NCBI GenBank assembly: GCA_910584385.1
Contig: CAJUAK010000005.1
Location: 65,237 to 129,236 of the forward strand
Direction of reading: 5' to 3'
Length of the DNA stretch: 64,000 nt
DNA from: an uncultured Alphaproteobacteria bacterium
GTDB taxonomy: Bacteria; Pseudomonadota; Alphaproteobacteria; RF32; CAG-239
Each line of letters begins with the position of its first letter. The stretch's first letter is position 1. The notes beneath the pieces were generated by a model, which searched no databases, was not told the origin of the DNA, and saw nothing but the letters and a program-made list of their open reading frames with translations. The translations under genes were made by a program, and so were the position numbers. Below are positions 17,021 to 25,931 of the stretch, piece by piece.

Positions 17021-17926
17021 ATGAGCGATAAACCAAAAGCTGTTATCAGGCTGCAAGGCGGATTAGGCAACCAGATGTTTCAATATGCGTTTGGCTTGGC
17101 GCTGGCGGCAAAAGGAAGCGCGGAAGTCCTTTTTGACGGGGCAAAATACAGCCAGTCGGAAGCGCAACGCAAAAAATCTGACAAAAGGGCTTATGAACTC
17201 AAATATTTCAAGGCTGATGTCCGATTTGCCCCTGAGAGCCAATTGAAAAATTGGGTTAAGAAAAAAGAAAAAAACTTTTTTAAAAAATTTTTTCACTTTG
17301 TGATGGGGAAAAGCAGGCCGGCATTGTTTGAAGAAAAAGACTGCAGCGTTTTTTATCCTGAATTTTTTAATATTTGCAAAGACAGCTATTATACAGGCTA
17401 TTTTCAAACGGAAAAATATTTTAGGGATAAACGAAACGCCGTTTTGCAGGCTTTTTCCTTAAAAAACCCCGTTAATTCTGAAAATGCGGCGATGCTGGAT
17501 AAAATTAAAGGTGTGAATGCCGTTTCCCTTCATGTACGCAGAGGAGACTATCTTTTGGCAAAAAATCAGGCGCTTTTAGGTTTATGCAGCCTGGATTATT
17601 ATAAAAAAGCCATTGATTATATTGCATCACGCGTTGAAAATCCGCATTTCTTTTTGTTTTCGGACGATATCCCGTGGGTGGAAGAAAATCTGAAATTGGA
17701 TTATCCTTATACGGTTGTAGATATTAACAGCGGAGAAAATTCTTTTTATGATATGTGGCTGATGAAGCATTGCCGGCACAATATTATCGCCAACAGCTCT
17801 TTTTCCTGGTGGGGCGCGTGGTTGAACGAGAATCCGGAAAAGATTGTGGCGGCTCCTGAAAAATGGACTGTTGCTGCGGAAATAAGCGGCAAGGATATTA
17901 TTCCTGAAAGCTGGATTAAATTATAA
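17021..17926 (+). CDS. GT11 family glycosyltransferase (alpha-1,2-fucosyltransferase-like)
   Basis: A 301-residue GT11 protein. The hallmarks are GGLGNQMFQYAFG at residues 12-24, the GDP-fucose-binding HVRRGDYL motif (about 175-182), FSDD near 217 and NSSFSWWGAWL (about 265-275). GT11 enzymes move L-fucose from GDP-fucose to galactose-type acceptors, as in bacterial blood-group mimicry. The ATG at 17021 has AGGAGTGAAA upstream. No GDP-fucose synthesis genes lie in the window, so the donor must be made elsewhere. Confidence 0.85.
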   Translation: MSDKPKAVIRLQGGLGNQMFQYAFGLALAAKGSAEVLFDGAKYSQSEAQRKKSDKRAYELKYFKADVRFAPESQLKNWVKKKEKNFFKKFFHFVMGKSRPALFEEKDCSVFYPEFFNICKDSYYTGYFQTEKYFRDKRNAVLQAFSLKNPVNSENAAMLDKIKGVNAVSLHVRRGDYLLAKNQALLGLCSLDYYKKAIDYIASRVENPHFFLFSDDIPWVEENLKLDYPYTVVDINSGENSFYDMWLMKHCRHNIIANSSFSWWGAWLNENPEKIVAAPEKWTVAAEISGKDIIPESWIKL

Positions 17927-17990
17927 AATCCCTTGCAAAAATCTTGTTTTGTTTTAACATCTTTTCAGTTTAATAAGTAGGAGATATCAA

Positions 17991-18629
17991 ATGAAAAAAC
18001 TGATTTTGTCTTTGGTTGCGGTTTCTTTTTTGAGCGCTTGCGCCACAGATCCTTATACAGGTGAGTCTAAAGTGGCAAAAACCGCTTGGGGAACGGGAAT
18101 CGGTGCTGCGGCAGGTGCCGGAATCGGCGCTTTGGTCGGCGGCAAAAAAGGCGCTTTGATTGGTGCAGGCGTTGGTGCGGCGAGTGGTGCCGGGGTTGGC
18201 GCTTATATGGATGTCCAGGCCAGAAAATTGCGCCAGGAATTGGTCGGAACCGGTGTTCAGGTTGCCCAGCAAGATGGCAGAATTTATTTGATTATGCCGG
18301 GAAACATCACATTTGATACGAATCAGGCAACGATTAAAGAAGGTTTCAAACCGGTTCTAAATTCTGTGGCTAAAGTTATCAAAGAATATAATAAAACAAT
18401 GGTTCAGGTTTATGGTTATACGGACAATACCGGTTCAGCCGCGACAAACAACGCTTTGTCCCTGCGCCGTGCAACGGCCGTGTCCAATTATCTGCGCCTG
18501 CAGGGCGTTAAGGCTGACCGTTTGGTTGCCGATGGCTTAGGTTCAGAAAATCCGATTGCTTCCAATGCAACAGCCGCAGGGCGTGAACAAAACCGCCGCG
18601 TTGAAATTACATTGATTAATATGCAATAA
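17991..18629 (+). CDS. YiaD-like OmpA-domain lipoprotein
   Basis: A 212-residue outer-membrane lipoprotein. The signal peptide ends in the lipobox LSAC (about residues 14-17). A glycine-rich segment with GAAAGAGIGALVGGKKG repeats follows (about 35-70), resembling glycine-zipper domains, then an OmpA/Pal domain (about 95-212) with VYGYTDNTGSAATNN and QNRRVEI. This architecture matches E. coli YiaD. It is a single gene with a GTAGGAG site upstream and a strong terminator after it. Confidence 0.87.
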   Translation: MKKLILSLVAVSFLSACATDPYTGESKVAKTAWGTGIGAAAGAGIGALVGGKKGALIGAGVGAASGAGVGAYMDVQARKLRQELVGTGVQVAQQDGRIYLIMPGNITFDTNQATIKEGFKPVLNSVAKVIKEYNKTMVQVYGYTDNTGSAATNNALSLRRATAVSNYLRLQGVKADRLVADGLGSENPIASNATAAGREQNRRVEITLINMQ

Positions 18630-18641
18630 ACGAAAAAAATC

Positions 18642-18674
18642 AAAAAGGGCAATCTTTTTTAAGATTGCCCTTTT
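18642..18674 (+). terminator. Rho-independent terminator after the YiaD-like gene
   Basis: AAAAGGGCAATCTT pairs with AAGATTGCCCTTTT around a short T-rich loop. The hairpin is near symmetric and could also act on the minus strand. Confidence 0.88.
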
Positions 18675-18704
18675 AGTTTTTAAAATATGTTCAAGAAGCC
18701 GGCG

Positions 18705-18824
18705 TTATTGGCTAAGTAAACTAATTAAACGCCATAGGGTGCTTGCAAAGTTTAAGCCGGCCAGGATAGCGCTGATTGTTCTGGATGTTTTTATGAGTTT
18801 TTTATATGCTTGCGAATATAACAT
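18705..18824 (-). CDS. Possible 39-residue small protein
   Basis: A minus-strand reading frame in the 253-base gap before the aldo/keto reductase gene. It encodes 39 residues with a basic first half and a hydrophobic, possibly amphipathic second half (AILAGLNFASTLWRLISLL). No good ribosome site lies before the ATG; the nearest purine-rich stretch is about 18 bases upstream. It may be a real small membrane-active peptide or chance; nothing else is seen in this gap. Confidence 0.2.
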   Translation of the reverse strand: MLYSQAYKKLIKTSRTISAILAGLNFASTLWRLISLLSQ

Positions 18825-18927
18825 GTTTTGTCTATTTTATATCTTCTTGTAAAACAGGACAGGGGTTTTAATATTCAGGGTAATGATTATATCTTTTGCA
18901 GTTCTTAATTAAGGCAAGGAGAAAAAC

Positions 18928-19857
18928 ATGAGATATATCACATTAAATACTGACGCGCAAATGCCTGTTATCGGCCTTGGCACTTGGCAGGCTGCGCCGG
19001 GAGAAGTTTATCAGGCTATCCGTTGGGCTATTAAGCTTGGCTACCAGATGATTGACTGCGCGGCGATTTATGGTAATGAAAAAGAAGCGGGGCAGGCGAT
19101 ACATGATGCTATTGCCGAAGGAGATACGACAAGGGAACGTTTGTTTATTGTATCAAAATTATGGAATGATTCCCATAATCCGGAAAATGTTTTGCCAGCA
19201 ATAAAGCAGACTTTGACGGATTTGCAATTGGATTATTTGGATTTGTATCTGGTTCATTGGCCGATTGCCCAGAAAAAAGGTACGACTGTCCCTGAAAAAG
19301 ATGAAGATATGATTTCCTTAAAAGATTTGCCTTTGGAACTGACCTGGGCTGAAATGGAAAAGATGCATCAGCAGGGGCTGGCTAAGGCTATCGGCGTTTC
19401 AAACTTCAGCAGTAAAAAGCTTCAGTCATTAATTGAAAAAGCAGAAATTGTTCCTGCGGTTAACCAGATTGAATCCCATCCGTTTTTGGTTCAAAAAGAT
19501 TTGTTAGACTATTGCCAGAAACAGATGATTGCGGTTATGGCTTATTCGCCGCTTGGCTCACAGCATAAAGACAGTTCGGAAAAACGCCCGATTGCCGATG
19601 AGAAAATTATTGAGATTGCCAAAAAGCTGAATGCTTCTCCGGCACAAATCCTGTTGGCCTGGCAAATGGCACGCGGCGTTGCGGTTATTCCCAAATCTGT
19701 CCATCTTGAGAGGCTGAAGGAAAATTTTGCCTCTTTAGCCATAGAACTGGATGAGGACGATATGAATGCGATTTCAGCGCTTAATAAAGATTTTCGCTAT
19801 ATCAGCGGTAAGAGCTTTGCTTATGGCGATTATAGCGTGGAATCTATTTGGGATTAG
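18928..19857 (+). CDS. Aldo/keto reductase
   Basis: A 309-residue NAD(P)H-dependent carbonyl reductase with a TIM-barrel fold. The catalytic tetrad is visible as D in IDCAAIYG, Y in the same motif, K in IVSKLW and H in LVHWP. IPKSVHLERLKENF near residue 250 is the NADP-binding signature. The substrate is not determinable. An AAGGAG site precedes the start. The gene end overlaps the convergent lpxK by 14 bases. Confidence 0.9.
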   Translation: MRYITLNTDAQMPVIGLGTWQAAPGEVYQAIRWAIKLGYQMIDCAAIYGNEKEAGQAIHDAIAEGDTTRERLFIVSKLWNDSHNPENVLPAIKQTLTDLQLDYLDLYLVHWPIAQKKGTTVPEKDEDMISLKDLPLELTWAEMEKMHQQGLAKAIGVSNFSSKKLQSLIEKAEIVPAVNQIESHPFLVQKDLLDYCQKQMIAVMAYSPLGSQHKDSSEKRPIADEKIIEIAKKLNASPAQILLAWQMARGVAVIPKSVHLERLKENFASLAIELDEDDMNAISALNKDFRYISGKSFAYGDYSVESIWD

Positions 19858-20809
19858 ACTGTTCCAGAATAAACCTTTTTAAAGCATCGGGATTTTCCCA
19901 TTCAACGGCAATTTCCAAAACTTTAAAGTAAGGTTGCATTTCCTCTGGAATTTTAACAAAGTCTTTGGAGGTGGTGTATAAATCCGCCTCCATTTTTTCT
20001 GCTTCGGCAATTAAATTTTCTAATTCTTTGGGCGTGTAATAGTGGTGGTCGGCAAAGTCGCGGGTTTTGACAATGTTAAAACCGCAATCGGCAAGCGAAT
20101 TGTAGAATTTCTGCGGATGGCCGATGCCGGCAAAGGCAATCACATTTTTTTTGCCGCCCTGCGGGCAAACCGGTTTGATTTTTCCTTTGAAAATGGTTTT
20201 CCCGATAAGCATGGCCGAAAGCTCGGAAGACGGTTCGCCTAAAAGGATAACAGCTTTGGTGCGCCAAAGTCCGATTTTTAGAAATTCGCGCAAAGGGCCG
20301 GCGGGAATACAGCGTTTGTTGCCAAAAGCCTGTATGCTGTCAATGACAACGAAGGAAACATCTTTATGCAATCCCGGGTTTTGAAACCCATCATCCATGA
20401 TTATGCAGTCTGCGCCGTTTTCTGAGGCTCTGAATGCTCCAAGGTATCTGTCTTTATTGACAATTGTCGGCGCCGCCTGTGCCAAAAGCAGAGGTTCGTC
20501 GCCGGTTTCTTTGGCGCTGTGCTTTTGCGGATTGACTAAAACGTCTTGCAGCGTTCCGCCATAGCCTCTGGTTACAAAAAAAGGATTTTTTTTAGCTTCT
20601 TCTTTAAGCAATTTTGCAATAGATATGGCAACAGGGGTTTTGCCGACACCGCCGGCTGTCAGGTTGCCGATGCAGATAACCGGAATGCCGACTTTTTTTC
20701 CTTTTGTCAGCAAAAGCCGCAAGGCTGTTACGGTTCCGTATATCCAGCCTAAAGGTGCAAACAGGTTTGAAAAAAAGTTAATGTCTTTCCAAAATCCCGG
20801 TGTTTTCAT
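19844..20809 (-). CDS. lpxK: Tetraacyldisaccharide 4'-kinase LpxK
   Basis: A 321-residue inner-membrane-associated kinase that phosphorylates the 4' position of the lipid A disaccharide. The family-specific P-loop GNLTAGGVGKTPV lies at residues 42-54, an N-terminal hydrophobic segment is near 15-35, and MDDGFQNPGLHKD lies at about 137-149. It is the last gene of a four-gene minus-strand operon and starts directly after waaA. Confidence 0.93.
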   Translation of the reverse strand: MKTPGFWKDINFFSNLFAPLGWIYGTVTALRLLLTKGKKVGIPVICIGNLTAGGVGKTPVAISIAKLLKEEAKKNPFFVTRGYGGTLQDVLVNPQKHSAKETGDEPLLLAQAAPTIVNKDRYLGAFRASENGADCIIMDDGFQNPGLHKDVSFVVIDSIQAFGNKRCIPAGPLREFLKIGLWRTKAVILLGEPSSELSAMLIGKTIFKGKIKPVCPQGGKKNVIAFAGIGHPQKFYNSLADCGFNIVKTRDFADHHYYTPKELENLIAEAEKMEADLYTTSKDFVKIPEEMQPYFKVLEIAVEWENPDALKRFILEQSNPK

Positions 20810-22069
20810 TTAGATATATCCTTTAACTTTTTCAACAATGCCATCAAGAACTTTTGCTTCGCTTACCGCCCAATTATAAGCTAGAGAACGCCTGGCTTCC
20901 AAAAGTTCTTTGTTTGAAAGGAGCTGGGACAGGTTTTCAGAGAGTTCTTCAGTATCTAAAACCTGAATGAGGGCATCAGCCTTTTTAGAGCGGTTAACGA
21001 CATCAGAAAAATTGTGCATATGGGGGCCGACCAAGACGGCATTGCGCATGCGGGATGGTTCTATAAAATTTTGCCCGCCATGTGGAATGAGCGAACCGCC
21101 AATAAAGGTAATCGGGCTGATGTCATACCAAATTCCCATTTCGCCGATGGTGTCGCCGATATAAATGTTTGTATCCGCAGAGATTGTTTCTCCGGCTGAA
21201 CGCAAGGCGGATTTTATTCCGATGTCTTGCAGCTGTTTTTGTATTTCGGTGCCGCGTTGAGGATGTCTCGGGACAATGATTGTCAGCAGGTTTGGAAACT
21301 GTTTTTGCAGTTTTTTATGCATTTTGGCAATGCGGAGTTCTTCGTCATTATGCGTGGAACTGGCCAGCCAGAACGGCCTTTCTCCAATTTGCGCCAAAAT
21401 TTCTTCTTTCTTTTCTTTATCAATAGGAAGGGGCAAGCCGGCGTATTTTAAGTTTCCGAGGCACGTGGCGTTTTTGGCGCCTAAAACCCGCAGCCGGTAT
21501 GCGTCTTCTTCAGATTGCCCCAGGCAAAAGGTAAAACAGCTCAGAAGCTCTTTGCTGATAAAATCAAATTGCTGCCAGCGCTTGAAGGTTTTGTTTGAAA
21601 TCCGCCCGTTAATCAGGATAAGCGGAATGTGGCGTTTCTTAATGCTGGAGAGCATGGCCGGCCAAAATTCCGATTCAAACCACAAGGCAACGTCAGGCTG
21701 CCAATGTTTGAGAAACCTTTTGGTAAATAAAGGGTTGTCTATAGGAATATATTGGTGAAAAGCCCTTTCGGGAAGCCGTTTTGCCATAACTTCCGCGGAA
21801 GTCATCGTACCTGTCGTAACCATAATATTTAAATCAGGGTAATTTTCAAGCAGCCTGTTAATTAAGGGCAGCATTGAGACAGATTCGCCGACGGAGGCAC
21901 CATGCAGCCAGACCAGTTTTCCTTCCGGCCTTTTTATTTTAGGGCGGCCGATGCGTTCATTTGCGCGTTTTATGTCTTCTTTTCCTTTTTCTTGGCGTTT
22001 TTTGATGTATCCCCTGATAACTAAAGGATACATAATGCAAATGAGAATATTGTAAATGCGTATAAACAT
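20810..22069 (-). CDS. waaA: 3-deoxy-D-manno-octulosonic acid transferase WaaA
   Basis: A 419-residue GT-B glycosyltransferase that moves Kdo from CMP-Kdo to lipid IVA. It has an N-terminal membrane segment, the acceptor motif LVWLHGASVGE, TTGTMTSAE, a central FWLASSTHNDEE and the C-terminal GGSLIPHGGQNFIEPS motif. Its start overlaps the acyltransferase stop by one base, and lpxK follows directly, giving a coherent lipid A/Kdo block. Whether it is mono- or bifunctional cannot be told. Confidence 0.93.
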   Translation of the reverse strand: MFIRIYNILICIMYPLVIRGYIKKRQEKGKEDIKRANERIGRPKIKRPEGKLVWLHGASVGESVSMLPLINRLLENYPDLNIMVTTGTMTSAEVMAKRLPERAFHQYIPIDNPLFTKRFLKHWQPDVALWFESEFWPAMLSSIKKRHIPLILINGRISNKTFKRWQQFDFISKELLSCFTFCLGQSEEDAYRLRVLGAKNATCLGNLKYAGLPLPIDKEKKEEILAQIGERPFWLASSTHNDEELRIAKMHKKLQKQFPNLLTIIVPRHPQRGTEIQKQLQDIGIKSALRSAGETISADTNIYIGDTIGEMGIWYDISPITFIGGSLIPHGGQNFIEPSRMRNAVLVGPHMHNFSDVVNRSKKADALIQVLDTEELSENLSQLLSNKELLEARRSLAYNWAVSEAKVLDGIVEKVKGYI

Positions 22070-22839
22070 TATTTTAAATCCATTGTGTTTTTAGAATCCA
22101 GCAGTGCCGGCTTAACGGGGGTTCTGCCAACTGCCGTGTCAGCTTCATAATTTATGTTGTTTAATTCTTTTTCCAGATTGATGCGGCTTATTTCCAAATC
22201 ATCTTCAGATGCGTTTTCGGGAAGCTTCATTCCTTCCGTTACCAGGCATACGCCTTTGGAAAAGGGAAGGGGAATCATCATCTTGTCCCAGGCTTTTTCA
22301 ATGATTTTTGCGTTTGAAATGCTGTAAGTCATGCCAAAAATCGTTTTGCCGGTTTTGGAAGCATAATAAAGGGGGCTTTTGCCCATGTGCATACGCGGAC
22401 CTCTCGGACCGTCGGAAATAATTGTAATCGCGTGCCCTTCCTGCAATGCGTGCATCAGACCGACGGCAGCGCCTTTAGCCCCGCGGTTGGTGGAACCGCT
22501 GATTATGCCGATGCCGAATTTTTGCAGAAAAGCGGCAATTAAGCGTCCGTCCTGATGGAGGGAAACCAGGGCATCCATTTGAAAAGCCGGGCTGTGCGCG
22601 TAATATTTTAAAAAGTTAGGCAGCATGAGCGCCCGTCCGTGCCAGGCGGTGAGAATGATGTTTTTTTCCTTTTCCCAGGTTTTAACCATATTGTCTACGC
22701 CCCGGATTTCCCAACGGGTTGTTTTGTAAACCAAAAGCGCGTAACCGTATATAATGCTGCTGATCAGCCATACGCAAAAACGGGATTTCAGTATATGGCG
22801 GAGGAATACCTTTAATTTGTGTTTGATTTGATAAAGCAT
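22069..22839 (-). CDS. DUF374 lysophospholipid acyltransferase-family protein
   Basis: A 256-residue membrane-associated acyltransferase. An N-terminal hydrophobic segment (about 20-40) is followed by AWHGRALMLPNF, ISGSTNRGAKGAAVG and SDGPRGPRMHMGKSPLYYAS, the DUF374 pattern. Members of this family include the Helicobacter late acyltransferase LpxJ, and the location just before waaA and lpxK argues for secondary acylation of lipid A here. The acyl donor and position are unknown. Confidence 0.82.
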   Translation of the reverse strand: MLYQIKHKLKVFLRHILKSRFCVWLISSIIYGYALLVYKTTRWEIRGVDNMVKTWEKEKNIILTAWHGRALMLPNFLKYYAHSPAFQMDALVSLHQDGRLIAAFLQKFGIGIISGSTNRGAKGAAVGLMHALQEGHAITIISDGPRGPRMHMGKSPLYYASKTGKTIFGMTYSISNAKIIEKAWDKMMIPLPFSKGVCLVTEGMKLPENASEDDLEISRINLEKELNNINYEADTAVGRTPVKPALLDSKNTMDLK

Positions 22840-22851
22840 CTTTTTCTTTTT

Positions 22852-23100
22852 TTACTTTGTTGTATTTGTTACGGCAATGCCAATGGTTTCGTTATCGGTG
22901 ATAACAACTTCGCCGTGCCCGATTAATACATTATTGGCGTAAATATCAACATAATCGTTGATATCGCGGTCAAGTTCGACAACGGCTCCCCGGCCGAGCT
23001 TTAACAGCTGGTTTACGCGTAAATCAGCCGTGCCCAGCGTTACGGAAACCTCAACCATAATCTCTTCATTTGACCCTTGAAGTTTTTTATTCGTTACCAT
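22852..23100 (-). CDS. FliN-like (SpoA domain) protein
   Basis: An 82-residue protein made almost entirely of one SpoA domain, as at the C-terminus of FliN, FliM and the type III secretion protein SctQ. Matching pieces are VEVSVTLGTADLRVNQLLKLGRG and VVELDRDINDYVDIYANNVLIGHGEVV (shown in part). It lacks the FliN N-terminal extension. It heads the lipid A/Kdo operon with only 12 bases to the acyltransferase, and no other flagellar gene lies in the window. It may be a motor C-ring part stranded from its cluster or a reused SpoA module. Confidence 0.8.
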   Translation of the reverse strand: MVTNKKLQGSNEEIMVEVSVTLGTADLRVNQLLKLGRGAVVELDRDINDYVDIYANNVLIGHGEVVITDNETIGIAVTNTTK

Positions 23101-23276
23101 TAAAACAATTCTCCGTTTTCAGCCATATATTTTTCTGTATCATATATTATAAATTTTAAACTGCAAAATTAATTTATCAACTTATCATATAAAATAACAA
23201 GCCGGGAAATCTTTGTGGATTGTAAAATATTTGCGTTGCCCAAAATGCCTATTTGTGAAAAAACTAGTTCTGGCAG

Positions 23277-23305
23277 CTTGCAGTTTCAAAGATATTTTCT
23301 TATAT
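23277..23305 (+). promoter_or_regulatory. Candidate RpoH heat-shock promoter of lon
   Basis: CTTG at 23277-23280 and CTTATAT at 23299-23305 are separated by 18 bases, fitting the alphaproteobacterial sigma-32 pattern CTTG-N17/18-CYTATNT. It lies about 33 bases before the lon ATG, and lon is a classical heat-shock gene. Confidence 0.5.
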
Positions 23306-23337
23306 ATTAAGAGAACAAATTTTTAAGGTATGGGATT

Positions 23338-25668
23338 ATGGCAGTGAAAAAAGAAAAATATCCGGTTCTTCCCTTAAGGGATATTGTGGTTTATCCTAAA
23401 ATGATTGTGCCTTTGTTTGTGGGGCGGGAAAGGTCTATCCGCGCTTTGCAAGAGGTTATTGACAGCGATAAAAGCATTATCCTGGCAACACAGAAGGATG
23501 CTTCTGTCGAAGATCCGACGGAAGATGATATCTACCATATTGGAACATTGGGAACTATTTTGCAGCTTCTGCGCCTTCCTGACGGAACGGTCAAAGTTTT
23601 GGTGGAAGGGACAGAAAGGGTCAAAATAGAAAACTTTTTGAACAATGACGCTTTCTTGGAAGCCAATGCTTCTATCCTGTTGGCGCCCAAAGATAAAGAT
23701 GATGAGCTGGAAGCTTTGGTCCGGGCTGTTTTGAGCCAGTTTGAGGAATATGTGAAGCTTTCAAAGAAAACGCCGCCGGAGGCCCTTATGGCGGTTAATC
23801 AGATTGAAGATTACGGCAAGCTGGCTGACACGATTGCTTCGCACCTGTCTTTAAAAATAGCCGATAAACAAGCTTTGCTCGAGGCTGCGGGGTTAAAAGA
23901 AAGGTTTGAAAAAATCTTAGGGCTGATGGATGGCGAAATTGCCCTGATGGAAGTTGAAAACCGGATTAAAAACCGCGTAAAAAAACAGATGGAAAAAAGC
24001 CAGAAGGAATATTACCTCAATGAGCAAATGAAGGCCATTCAAAAAGAACTCGGCGACGGCGATGAAGATTCTGAAATTGCGCATTATAATGAAAAGATTA
24101 AAAAGGCGCGCCTTTCTAAAGAAGCCAAAGAAAAAGCCCAGGATGAACTCCGCAAGCTGAAATCAATGAGCGGAATGTCTTCAGAGGCGACGGTTGTGCG
24201 CAATTATTTGGACACGCTGCTTGAATTGCCTTGGAAAAAACGTTCAAAGGTCAACAAAGATTTGAGCAAAGCGTTAGAAATCCTTGAGGCTGACCATTAC
24301 GGGCTGGACAAGGTTAAAGAACGTATTGTGGAATATCTTGCCGTGCAGGCGAGGGCAGATAAAATTAAAGGCCCGATTTTGTGCCTGGTCGGCCCTCCGG
24401 GCGTGGGCAAGACTTCCCTTGGAAAATCCATTGCCCGGGCAACGGGGCGCAGTTTTATCCGCGCTTCGCTCGGCGGCATGCGCGATGAAGCGGAAATCCG
24501 CGGGCACCGCCGCACTTATATCGGTTCTATGCCGGGCAAAATTATTAAAGGCATGAAAAAAGCAGGTACATCAAATCCTTTGTTCCTGTTGGATGAGATC
24601 GACAAGCTGGGCAATGATTACCGCGGCGATCCGAGTTCGGCACTGTTGGAAGTTTTAGACCCTGAGCAAAATTCGTCATTCAACGACCATTATTTGGAAG
24701 TGGATTATGATTTGTCGGATGTTATGTTTGTAACCACGGCGAATTCTTTGGATATGCCCCAGCCGTTGCTGGACAGAATGGAAATTATCCGTTTATCCGG
24801 TTATACGGAAGATGAGAAGATAGAAATTTCCAAACGGCACCTTATTCCCAAGATATTTAAGGAAAATGCCGTTAAGGCCAGCGAGCTTGAGATTAAGGAT
24901 GATGCCATCCGCGATATTATCCGTTATTATACCAGAGAAGCCGGCGTGCGCAATCTGGAACGCGAAATTTCTAAAATCGCCCGCAAGTCGGTTAAAGAGA
25001 TTTTGCTTAACGGCGATAAAAAGCTTGTGGTTGATTCTAAAAACCTGGAAAAATATCTCGGCGTTATCAAGTACCGTTTTGGCGAAGCCGAAAGAGAAGA
25101 CCATGTCGGCGTAACGACAGGTTTGGCTTGGACAGAAGTCGGCGGCGATATCTTATTTATCGAAGCCGTTGACATGCCCGGAAAAGGCGTTGTCAAACAA
25201 ACGGGAAAATTAGGCGAGGTTATGAAAGAATCTATTGAGACGGCGTATTCTGTCGTTCGTTCTCATGCCAAAGATTTGGAAATTGATCCGGAAGTGTTTG
25301 AAAAAACGGATATCCATGTCCATGTTCCCGAAGGCGCAACGCCTAAAGACGGCCCTTCTGCCGGTATTGCAATGTATACGACGCTGGTTTCGGTTCTGAC
25401 TAAAACCCCCGTACGCAAGGATGTTGCCATGACCGGGGAAATTACGCTGCAGGGCAGGGTTCTTCCCATTGGCGGATTGAAAGAAAAGCTGTTGTCGGCT
25501 TTGCGCGGCGGAATTAAAACCGTCCTTATTCCTAAAGATAATGAAAAGGATTTGGCTGAGATTCCGGATAATGTCAAAGAAGGCATGAAGATTATTCCGG
25601 TTTCGGAAGTTTCGGAAGTTTTGAAACATGCTTTGAATTATGACAAGAAGCCGAAGAAAAAGAAATAA
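23338..25668 (+). CDS. lon: ATP-dependent protease Lon
   Basis: A 776-residue cytosolic AAA+ serine protease degrading misfolded and regulatory proteins. The N-terminal substrate domain (about 1-200) begins with YPVLPLRDIVVYP, a coiled coil lies near 190-250, the Walker A GPPGVGKT begins near residue 352, the Walker B region is FLLDEIDK, and the protease domain has the Ser-Lys dyad S674 (in KDGPSAGIA) and K717 (in GGLKEKLL). The C-terminus ends in a lysine-rich tail. It is a single gene with a heat-shock-like promoter and its own terminator. Confidence 0.96.
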   Translation: MAVKKEKYPVLPLRDIVVYPKMIVPLFVGRERSIRALQEVIDSDKSIILATQKDASVEDPTEDDIYHIGTLGTILQLLRLPDGTVKVLVEGTERVKIENFLNNDAFLEANASILLAPKDKDDELEALVRAVLSQFEEYVKLSKKTPPEALMAVNQIEDYGKLADTIASHLSLKIADKQALLEAAGLKERFEKILGLMDGEIALMEVENRIKNRVKKQMEKSQKEYYLNEQMKAIQKELGDGDEDSEIAHYNEKIKKARLSKEAKEKAQDELRKLKSMSGMSSEATVVRNYLDTLLELPWKKRSKVNKDLSKALEILEADHYGLDKVKERIVEYLAVQARADKIKGPILCLVGPPGVGKTSLGKSIARATGRSFIRASLGGMRDEAEIRGHRRTYIGSMPGKIIKGMKKAGTSNPLFLLDEIDKLGNDYRGDPSSALLEVLDPEQNSSFNDHYLEVDYDLSDVMFVTTANSLDMPQPLLDRMEIIRLSGYTEDEKIEISKRHLIPKIFKENAVKASELEIKDDAIRDIIRYYTREAGVRNLEREISKIARKSVKEILLNGDKKLVVDSKNLEKYLGVIKYRFGEAEREDHVGVTTGLAWTEVGGDILFIEAVDMPGKGVVKQTGKLGEVMKESIETAYSVVRSHAKDLEIDPEVFEKTDIHVHVPEGATPKDGPSAGIAMYTTLVSVLTKTPVRKDVAMTGEITLQGRVLPIGGLKEKLLSALRGGIKTVLIPKDNEKDLAEIPDNVKEGMKIIPVSEVSEVLKHALNYDKKPKKKK

Positions 25669-25700
25669 GCCTTAAGCTTTGCATGGCGGAGACTTTGCGT

Positions 25701-25732
25701 AGCGGAGAATCGGAAACGGTTTTCCGCTTTTT
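25701..25732 (+). terminator. Rho-independent terminator after lon
   Basis: AGCGGAGAATCG pairs with CGGTTTTCCGCT (two wobble pairs) around a GAAA tetraloop, followed by TTTTTC. Confidence 0.75.
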
Positions 25733-25872
25733 CTTTTAAAAGAATCGCAGGGATTTTCTTGATTTCCCGATGATTCGCTGTGCATAAGCCTGTTTTTGCG
25801 GCTTTGCGTTGCAAAAAAGGCGGCTTTTTATGTGGAAAAGTCAAGTTTTCAGCGGAAAAGCAACGTTTTTAT

Positions 25873-25901
25873 TTGACAGCGGAAGAAATAACCGCTTAAA
25901 T
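25873..25901 (+). promoter_or_regulatory. Sigma-70 type promoter of the HU gene
   Basis: A perfect TTGACA (25873-25878) and TTAAAT (25896-25901) with a 17-base spacer, in the 299-base gap between lon and the HU gene. Confidence 0.65.
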
Positions 25902-25906
25902 TTTCT

Positions 25907-25931
25907 CATGACAGTAATTATTACAGTCATG
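25907..25931 (+). promoter_or_regulatory. 25-base palindrome at the expected HU transcription start
   Basis: CATGACAGTAAT and ATTACAGTCATG form an inverted repeat with one mismatch around a central T. It begins about 6 bases after the -10 box, so it could be an operator for a dimeric regulator or a hairpin at the very 5' end of the mRNA. Confidence 0.5.
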
